Of a stretch of DNA of 27,514 bases, positions 20,353-27,514 are shown piece by piece; position 1 is the first letter of the stretch, and the number at the start of each line of letters is the position of its first letter. Origin of the DNA: Xanthoparmelia taractica (Eukaryota > Ascomycota > Lecanoromycetes > Lecanorales > Parmeliaceae); the NCBI GenBank assembly GCA_033085395.1, contig JANQBS010000406.1, positions 1 through 27,514 on the forward strand, written 5' to 3'. Under the pieces are notes generated by a model that was not told the DNA's origin, did no database searches, and saw only the letters and a program-made list of their open reading frames with translations. The translations under genes and the position numbers were made by a program.

Positions 20353-21393
20353 TTACTCTGCCTGGTTTGGCTCTGAGTGGTGCCTGTACAACCAGCCCCT
20401 TCCCACCTCAGTCTCAGCCACGTACACAATAAATCGGGCCTCTTCATATCGATTGACCTCATACATGTACACCGGCAGTGCCGACAGGGCCGCTATCGCG
20501 TATCTGTGTTCAAAAACGGGTTGGGACATGATATTGGTAAAGTCCCAGCGTAGGAATGTGCGAAATTCGTCATCTTTGATGAGTCCAGGTTGAACGATCC
20601 CCTCAGATTGAGGCATTGATGCTAGGTACACTATACCTGGGTAGATGGTGTGGAAGACGGCATCGATGTCTATTGGTCTGTCTCGAAGGTTGATCTCGAA
20701 ATTTAGATTCGCTTTTATTTCTGCTGATTCAAGGGCGATGGGAGTGGAATTTCCAATGGTGGCGGTAGAATTGGCTAGCGCTAGTTCGTGTCGTTTCGCC
20801 GCCGTAGGAAGTGCGGATTGGAGAGCATCGTTTGTAAAATTACCGGTATCGCTGCTCGAGGTTGGAGGTCCGAGAATCGACACGTAGCCCAATATATGAC
20901 GTGTCTTGCCTGGAATCGGACTCCAATAAAGAGTCAACAGGCATGCTCTGAGGCTATTGGCCGAGCTCTCGCGGATTGCGGAATACAGACCCCAGATGGC
21001 ATGGCGGTACTGTAAGGTGGAAGGATTCTGGCTAGCGTGGATGCGAATGATGACGTCTCCGTAGCCGGCGAATGAGTAGTTCGCTTCCCATCTCAATATT
21101 TGGGTCCAGCCCTTAGTTGAGAGGTCTTCTAGAGCTAGTAGAGTGTTCAAATAGGCGGATTTCTTATTGAGGAATTGCCCGGTGAACTTCTTTTGGTATG
21201 TAAATCGTGGGTCTATGTCGATTGATGAAATACTGCTATCCAGATTGGTTGTGATGTCCGTTGCGGCCGTGGGCAGGTTTTGTGGATTTGGGGGAAAGGG
21301 CTGCGTTGACTTGGTGGGATCCGGTACAAGGGTGATGGCGGCTGACTTCTTCGTGGCCAGACCAAGGATGCTTATTAGAAGCACGAGCAACAT
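20353..21393 (-). CDS. Secreted protein of unknown function (346 aa, single exon)
   Basis: An uninterrupted frame starts at an ATG at 21,393 with a classical signal peptide (residues 1-19, MLLVLLISILGLATKKSAA). The mature part is mostly hydrophilic with alternating beta-like segments (TQILRWEANYSFAGYGDVII, HAIWGLYSAI, ARFIVYVAETEVGRGWLYR), several N-glycosylation sequons (NYS, NFT, two NST) and only one cysteine, so it is not a typical disulfide-rich effector. A TATA box lies 76 bp upstream and the leader between them is purine-rich on the coding strand. I recognise the general look of an uncharacterised ascomycete secreted family but cannot name it. It is the last intact gene before the AT-rich block, about 900 bp from it. 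Confidence 0.85.
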   Translation of the reverse strand: MLLVLLISILGLATKKSAAITLVPDPTKSTQPFPPNPQNLPTAATDITTNLDSSISSIDIDPRFTYQKKFTGQFLNKKSAYLNTLLALEDLSTKGWTQILRWEANYSFAGYGDVIIRIHASQNPSTLQYRHAIWGLYSAIRESSANSLRACLLTLYWSPIPGKTRHILGYVSILGPPTSSSDTGNFTNDALQSALPTAAKRHELALANSTATIGNSTPIALESAEIKANLNFEINLRDRPIDIDAVFHTIYPGIVYLASMPQSEGIVQPGLIKDDEFRTFLRWDFTNIMSQPVFEHRYAIAALSALPVYMYEVNRYEEARFIVYVAETEVGRGWLYRHHSEPNQAE

Positions 21394-21468
21394 ATTTAGG
21401 GTGTAAGATTATAGGTTTGACTGAGGTTGTTCTTTTCTTTTTCTTCTTTTCTTTTGTTTTTGAAACTC

Positions 21469-21474
21469 TTTATA
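21469..21474 (-). promoter_or_regulatory. TATA box of the secreted-protein gene
   Basis: TATAAA on the - strand lies 76 bp before the ATG at 21,393. The intervening leader is A/G-rich on the coding strand (runs of AAAGAAAAG), typical of fungal 5' untranslated regions. The assignment rests on position and motif. Confidence 0.5.
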
Positions 21475-22296
21475 AATGATATTCTTCACAGTCCAATAAG
21501 GCTTCCCGCACGCAACACCGGTGCACTCTGCAGACGCAATTGTGTTATGCGATTGACCACGACTTCGCGGGCGAGTACAGGAGGGGGGTTAGGGATATAC
21601 GTGTCGGGAGCGTATTGAGACATTGCTTGAATTGTGGTAGATTAAGGAAAGGAGAAGCATAACGTCACCGGAAGTCCCGTACTTATGACCAGCAGAGGCG
21701 CTGCGCGAGAAGCGATTAGCGAGCGCGTCGTACGTCTACCCGACGATCCTTGAAGGCTGAGATAAGACCCTTAGGCCTCGAGTTCTGGAAGCGCCTACAA
21801 GCGAAATTGTGCTGGTTTTATAATGATAGCAAAGCCACGCTACTTTCTAAGACTTCCCTAGCAACGAAGATAGGTAGTTATCGCGAATACGGGGGATAGC
21901 AGTTTCGCACTGGCCGAACCTAAACCACAACTCTGGAGCCGGTTTTGAGTGGGGAACATGGATGCACATCGTTGTGTAGGGAAGACCAGCTGAGCTTGGG
22001 CAGGTACTTGGTCTTGGCTCTCAATCTGGTTTTCATTTGTTTTCTCGTCATTGCTGAAAGCTGTACAGATGGCAGAGGCGAGTTGCGGTCCGGCGAGTTC
22101 TGCGGGGCTTCTACTTGCCTTTACTCCTTGGTAGTATCTCCGAAGATCTCCTCTTCGTCTTAGTTGTGATCGACCTCATGCAGTGTTGGCAACAGTTGTT
22201 TGAAACAGATGGGTTTCAAGGCCAAACACCACCAACAGCTAGATCTGGATACTGAAACTACACCAATTATATACTTCGTACACACAACCAACGGGG
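21475..22296. other. Intergenic stretch before the repeat block
   Basis: No supported gene. A + strand frame around 21,945-22,163 contains a hydrophobic segment followed by a few cysteines, but has no in-frame ATG at its head. Base composition is still normal here and changes abruptly after about 22,300. Confidence 0.5.
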
Positions 22297-22470
22297 TGTT
22301 ACAGCTCGGCAGGGGTAGAAATATGTAAAGTATATACGACTTATCGGGGGTAGAACGAATACGTCTTGTATATGTAGAGACTTTATCGGGAATAGAAAAT
22401 TATTTAATTTAAAAGTTAAGTTTTCTTTTTAATATTTCTATCGTAAATAGACGAGACCCTAAATAGACTA
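22297..22470 (+). repeat. Putative 5' LTR start with 42-bp-period repeats
   Basis: After TGTTACAGCTCGGCAGGGG the motif TATCGGGGGTAGAACGAATA begins at 22,342 and recurs as TATCGGGAATAGAAAA at 22,384, exactly 42 bp later. A more mutated copy TATCGTAAATAGA follows at 22,439. The right end of the LTR is not visible. No primer-binding site was identified. Confidence 0.6.
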
Positions 22471-23525
22471 CGTATACGATTCGTATATATTCAATATCTA
22501 TAAGATATTTGAAACATCTACTTATTAAGCTATAGCTAAGCGCGTAATATCTAATTAGCTAAATAATATTATAGTACGTTTACGTAATAGCTATACGTAG
22601 TATATATTAGTTAATAATTTAGTCTAATTTAATAGATAGAGAAGATATTAATATCGAGAAGCGAAGAAGCTTAGAAGAGAAGAATATTAAGATAATAAGT
22701 AATTCGATATCTAATATTTTCTTTATAGATCTAACTTTAGTAATAAAAAAGTATTAGAATATATTCAATATATACTAATTATATATAGAGTAAATTTAAG
22801 AATATAAGAATTATTATTAATTATAATAGTTGAAATAAAGTAATAGTTACTAAGATTTAAGATTATTATATAATCTTTAAATACTCTAAGACGAGTAGTA
22901 ATAAAATCCTATATTTTATATATATTAAGTTCGAGTTCGATAGAGAAGATTATAAGAGTATTTAGAATATTATTTGATATTATATATCTACGATATATTA
23001 AGTATATACTTCGCTTAAACTTATCTTAGCTAATATATATTAAATTTAATTTAATTATTCGAAGATTAATAAAATCTAGTTAAGAATTAGATTTATTAAA
23101 TATAATTTTTAATAAAGAATAAAAAAGATAAAGAGGAAATAGTATAGAAATAAATATTTAAATATAGCGAGATTAAATACTATTAATATATAAATTAAAA
23201 TATACTTACTCTATACTTAGAATATAATCGAGCTTAGATCGAAAATATTAATAAACTTTATATAGATCTATTAGCTCTTCTCGCTCTTCTACGATTAAGA
23301 AATATATTAAGATAAATAGCGAGTATTAATATAATACTTTTCTTAAAGACTAAAATATATCTAACGTACGCTATATATATTTAATAATAAATATAGCTAT
23401 ATATTAAGATTAATTATCTACTATATATAAAAGAAATAAGATAAGTATATTAATTGTATATAGATTATTTATCTTAGTTATCTATAAAGTAGTAACTCGA
23501 AGATATAATATCGAGCGATGTATAT

Positions 23526-23665
23526 TGTCATGAAATATTTGATTATATGAACGTAGGGCTGGTTATGACTAGCCTTGGCGCTCGCTTCTCCGTACTTATC
23601 TGGCGCACACACACTTAGATAGTTTAACAATTTATACACCACGCTTATTATTGAACCACATTAAT
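23526..23665 (+). mobile_element. GC-normal patch inside the AT-rich block, possible solo LTR or small insertion
   Basis: About 140 bp here retain CA, TG, GGC and GCGC, in contrast to both flanks. The patch begins TGTCATGAAATATTTG and includes the boundary-like end AGTTTAACA at 23,621-23,629 or ACCACA near 23,660, so a TG...CA LTR of about 105-140 bp is conceivable. No exact target-site duplication is visible for either end. A short insertion can escape RIP, which needs duplicated lengths of a few hundred bases. Confidence 0.4.
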
Positions 23666-24048
23666 ATTATTATTAGCTATACGAGTAGATATCTCTCGTC
23701 TACGAGTACTTGTTAAATATAGACTATAAAATACCTAATAAAGTTATATCTATATAAATTATCTAAGCTAATAATATAAGTACTAAAATAAATTAATACT
23801 AAGTATATATAGTTATTGATTATTCCGATTCGTAGTTAACTACGATCTATTAATTACGATATATAATTTAATATCTATATTTTTAATAAATAGAATCGAT
23901 TTTCTTTTTTAATACTTATTTTACGCGAAGTATATATTTAGTATTCGCTATACTTAATTAAACTATCTAAGAATATCGCGAATATTATTATTAATACTAT
24001 CGATAAGTACGATCTACTAAATTTAACTATTCGTAAGCTAAGTATATA

Positions 24049-24325
24049 TACGGGTCGGAAAGATATGGTATATTTAATGATATGAAACCAGTTTTTCGAA
24101 TATCATACCGAAAGGTATAGAATATCCCATACTCTCATTGAGTTTTTAATAAATATATTACATAATATTTTTTTATATTCTAAAAATACGTAAAAAGCTT
24201 AAGCGAATCTTATGTAATTATAAAATTCTATAAATAGATTAAAAAGATATAATTTTTTTTAAAAAAAGTTGAAAAAAAGTTAAAAACGACTATGTTTAAT
24301 AGATACCACACCTTTCCGACTCGTA
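24049..24325. mobile_element. hAT-like MITE, 277 bp, with 8-bp target duplication
   Basis: The left end TACGGGTCGGAAAGATATGG and the reverse complement of the right end TACGAGTCGGAAAGGTGTGG match except for three transitions, giving a terminal inverted repeat of about 23 bp. The element is flanked by perfect 8-bp direct repeats, AGTATATA at 24,041-24,048 and 24,326-24,333. An 8-bp duplication is characteristic of hAT transposons. The interior is non-coding, with A- and T-runs near the right end. Confidence 0.85.
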
Positions 24326-25103
24326 AGTATATACTAATATTCTACTTAGAGATTATTATAGCTATCGCTATAGATCGTCGTTATATAACTTTATTATTCT
24401 AAGTATTCGCGAAGCTTACGCTAAGTATATATAGCGCTTTTAATTAATATTAATATAAATATAAATAAGTATATTCTATAATAAGCGCGATTTATTAAAA
24501 GTATATATAGTCGCTTCGAGTTCTAATATAAAACTTTCTTAATATTACTCTCTCGTATAAATACTATAGTTTACTTATACTTTATATATACTTAATAAAA
24601 GTTATTATATAATCGACGTTAACGACGATTAAATATATAGTACTATTTTTAATAAATAGTCTATAATTAATATATATAATATATATATAATACTTCGACT
24701 TATCTAAGTATAGTTTCGTCGCTATATACGTATTATATATTACGAAATAAGTAAGTATAAGCCGTGCTTATACGCTATATATATTAAAAATATTAGTTAT
24801 TAATCTAGATCGTACTAATATTATTTAATCTAAGCTTATCGCGAGCGAGAAGTACATTATATTTATATTAAGTATATAGCTTTTAATTATTCTTTATTTA
24901 CTTAATATATATAATATTAATACTCGATAGTATTTTTAAGTTATTTATATTTAATTAAGAAATAGTATAATATTCGTTTTCTATAGAAATCTAAATATAT
25001 TTTAAGTATACTTAATATATATATCGCTAATTATTTAAGTGTTTATAAATCTAATTCGCGTATTAATCGCTTCGCGACTAAAATAAAGAACATTACGTAT
25101 ATT

Positions 25104-26287
25104 TACGGGTCGGAAAGGTCTGGGATAGTCTGGGATATGAAGTGTCGATATCATATCATGGTATGATATAATATTGAGATTATATTATTTGATTTTTATG
25201 AGATGATCTGAGAGACGTGCTGGTATCATGGAATAATCTGAGAAATTTCTAATATATGCAGGGATATTTTATATTATATGCAGAGGTATGGGAAATATAC
25301 TATATATAGAAGAAGTTACTCTATATAGAATCATGCGAACGTATTCTAGTTATTATTCTAGCTATTACTTCACTTCATTATCACGTTATTGAGTATTCTA
25401 GCCATTATTCTAGCTATCACTTCACTTTATTATCGTTATTACTATCACTTCACTTTATTATCACGTTGTTAAGCTAAGCTCGTTATCGCATTTGATATCG
25501 TATTGCGAAAGGTCTCCGTAATCATTTAGGACTTAGCGAGTTATTTCTATTATTATTAGTGTATTTAATTTATTTAATTATTAGAAGAATTACTAGCACG
25601 CTAATTATAATAGTAATCTACTATCTATTCTACGACAGTAAATTCCCTTCTTCTTTCTTCGCATTATAAAAAGAATTTACGATCGTTCTCTATAGTTACA
25701 TATTCTTAGTTATTAAAATTATACGCTTCGTATCAATAATATAAAGATTTAATAATTTACTTGATCTTGAAGAGTTAAATACGAGAGATCTTAAATATAT
25801 CTTCTGCATGGCGCATATTATTTAATTATTCTTATAAGAGCTTCTTGATAAGATTCGCGTTAGTCTAATCAACGAGAACTTTTAGAAAAACTAATATAAT
25901 TCGAAGAAATAAAACGCTATTCAAAGATAAGGGAAAGATCTATTAATAACTTTAGCTAAGATATATAAATTTTAGTTATTATTCTAGTTATTATTAATAT
26001 CTAATGTATATAGATTTATAAGACGAGAATCTACATTAATGCTAGCAATCAGCGTAAGAAGTATTTCTTATCTTATCCGCCATCTAATATAAGAAATAAT
26101 CTATATTATAAAATATCTCTACATATATTAGAAATTTCCTAGATCATTTCATGATATTAGTAATTTCTTATCTTATATCTTTATAAGTGATCTAATATAA
26201 TCCCCTCATGATATCCTCTCATGATATAATATAATACGGTATAATATGGAATATCCCACCAAATATACTAGACCTTTCCGGCCCGTA
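25104..26287. mobile_element. hAT-like non-autonomous element, 1184 bp, with 8-bp target duplication
   Basis: The left end TACGGGTCGGAAAGGTCT and the reverse complement of the right end TACGGGCCGGAAAGGTCT differ at one position. Perfect 8-bp direct repeats CGTATATT flank it at 25,096-25,103 and 26,288-26,295. The interior is AT-rich and without a transposase frame. At about 25,340-25,470 it holds an imperfect tandem array built on ATTCTAGCTATTACTTCACT and TTATCACGTTATTGAG-like units. It shares its terminal sequence with the 277-bp element and the one at 27,438, so all were probably moved by the same transposase. Confidence 0.85.
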
Positions 26288-27366
26288 CGTATATTTAATA
26301 TATCTTTAATATATATATCGCTAATATCGAATAGTATCTCTAATTCTATCTCTACGATCTAATAGAGTACTTATTTTTATCGCGTTATAAGTTTAGCGCA
26401 CGTTCTATATATATTTAATCTACTATATATTACTATTTATCTTAATATATACTTATTATAAGTAAAGTCTTATTCTATATATAGCGATCGCTCTTCTATT
26501 ATTAAAGAAAAGATTTATATAGATATAGTATATACTAAGTCTATTTTAAAGTTTATTATCGAGTTTAAAATTAATAGACAATATAAGTTAATTAAGAATA
26601 TAATCGATATAGATAAAGTATTCATAAAATATATAATAATAGAAAAGTCGTTCGCGTCTAGTACTTCTTTCTCTAGAAGAAAGCGTAAAATAAGAACTAA
26701 CTACTTATATATTTAATATATACTTATTATATATTAGACTAAATCTTCTTCTTCTATTTATAAGTATTCGAAGTTCTTCTTCGGCGAGCGTAATATAGCG
26801 CTCTTTTTATACTATATATGAATATTACTTATTTTCTATCTAGACTCTTCTTCTTCTAAGCGCGCTCGTAAGATCGCTAAGAGTCTATTTAATAAATTAA
26901 ATATACGCTCTAATATATAACTTTAATATACTATATAATTAATATTCGTTAATTCGCTCGATAGCGCGATAAGATTATTTAGATAGTATCTTCGATACTA
27001 TATATATATATAGTATATACTTTACTTCTATTTAACGCTTTAACGTAATACTTTATTCTACTTACTATTTACTTCTATAGAAAGTATATATTAATATATA
27101 TATATAAATTATATATCTAACTAAATCTTTTCGTTTTAATTATAATATTCTAATAGATACTTCGTCTCTTTTCTCTATAGACTTTATATTATATATATTT
27201 ATTATAAGTAATTTAAATCTATTCTACGTAGAATTCTAATATATATATAACGTACGTTATAGAATTTAATCTCGATATTATACGCTTATAAATATATAGT
27301 ATCTAGTATATAATTAGTATAGACTTTAAAAAATAGGTATTATATACTTAGTATATATAGCGATTT

Positions 27367-27437
27367 TATCGTGAATAGAACGAATATATCTAGTATATAT
27401 AACAATCTTATCGGGGGTAGAAACGAATGCGCTTAGG
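27367..27437 (+). repeat. Second copy of the 42-bp-period repeat, putative 3' LTR
   Basis: TATCGTGAATAGAACGAATA begins at 27,367 and TATCGGGGGTAGAAACGAAT at 27,409, again 42 bp apart and in the same orientation as the copies at 22,342 and 22,384. The copy is cut by the hAT-like element starting at 27,438. Its continuation lies outside the window. Confidence 0.65.
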
Positions 27438-27514
27438 TACGGGTCGGAAAGGTGTGGTATCTGTTAAACATAGTCGTTTTCAACTTTTTTTTAACTTTTT
27501 TTAAAAAATTATAT
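27438..27514. mobile_element. hAT-like MITE, truncated by the window edge
   Basis: The last 77 bases start with TACGGGTCGGAAAGGTGTGG and match, in reverse complement, the right end of the 277-bp element (24,250-24,325) nearly base for base, including the ATAGTCGTTTT segment and the T-runs. Most differences are C/T or G/A transitions. It is the same family in the opposite orientation. The 8 bases before it, CGCTTAGG (27,430-27,437), should recur after its right end if it also made an 8-bp duplication. Confidence 0.85.

Larger units (their letters stand above)
22297..27514 (+). mobile_element. RIP-degraded repeat block, probably an LTR retrotransposon with nested insertions
   Basis: From about 22,380 onward the sequence is extremely AT-rich, has no long open frame on either strand, and its remaining C bases stand mostly before G or T, rarely before A; CG survives while CA and TG are depleted. 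This matches RIP, which turns CpA into TpA on both strands. The left edge begins TGTTACAGC at 22,297, a common start for gypsy-type LTRs. A 42-bp-period motif occurs at the left edge and again, in the same orientation, at 27,367-27,435, as expected for the two LTRs of one element of about 5 kb minus its nested insertions. No reverse transcriptase or integrase motif can be read through the mutations, so the class is uncertain. Strand is given from the LTR-start reading. Confidence 0.75.

Noticed and set aside
21945..22163. Possible small secreted cysteine-containing protein near the AT-rich border
   Set aside because: A hydrophobic segment followed by cysteines is tempting for an effector, but there is no in-frame ATG and no clear upstream exon.
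24039..26297. TA or 10-12 bp target duplications for the inverted-repeat elements
   Set aside because: Taking the symmetric TA as part of the terminal repeat gives perfect 8-bp duplications for both complete elements, which is simpler.
22400..27360. Reverse transcriptase or integrase motifs in the AT-rich block
   Set aside because: All frames are closed at short intervals and no catalytic motif could be read with confidence through the mutations.
1..27514. tRNA, rRNA and CRISPR features
   Set aside because: No tRNA-type T-loop with matching stems, no rRNA-like sequence and no regularly spaced repeat-spacer array was seen.

Overview
The window looks like nuclear DNA of a filamentous ascomycete (Pezizomycotina, most likely Dothideomycetes; the class is an inference). 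Reasons: short 48-66 bp GT-AG introns with CTAAC/CTGAT-type branch sites, protein families restricted to such fungi, and a sharp switch near 22,300 into an AT-rich block in which the C bases left stand mostly before G or T and hardly ever before A. That is the footprint of repeat-induced point mutation (RIP).

Layout. 257-2590 (+): one long frame for a multi-pass membrane protein interrupted by four TAG codons. 3792-6082 (-): two-exon membrane protein with HET-domain-like motifs. 6212-7093 (-): Pro/Gln/Ser-rich protein with a perfect 120-bp internal tandem duplication, two exons. 8321-10002 (+): CorA-like membrane protein with several introns and a 5' half that will not splice into one frame. 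10,003-15,127: gene-poor, with a recognisable last exon (11,285-11,433, -) and a decayed membrane-protein remnant (about 12,116-12,540, -). 15,128-17,869 (+): four-exon zinc-finger protein of 857 codons, the cleanest gene here. 17,870-19,999: no convincing gene. 20,000-20,209 (+): possible 69-aa helical protein. 20,353-21,393 (-): 346-aa secreted protein of unknown function.

From 22,297 to the end lies a RIP-degraded repeat block, probably one LTR retrotransposon: the same 42-bp-period motif occurs in the same orientation at both ends. Two terminal-inverted-repeat elements with perfect 8-bp target duplications (277 and 1184 bp, hAT-like) are inserted in it, and a third begins at 27,438 and runs off the window. 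A short GC-normal patch (about 23,526-23,665) is a separate insertion or an unmutated segment.

The genes do not form a pathway. Together they look like accessory, fast-changing sequence next to a heterochromatin-like repeat block: membrane proteins of unknown function, a HET-like protein, a repeat-expanded protein, and several decaying genes. Splice sites and starts were inferred by eye from frame and phase.
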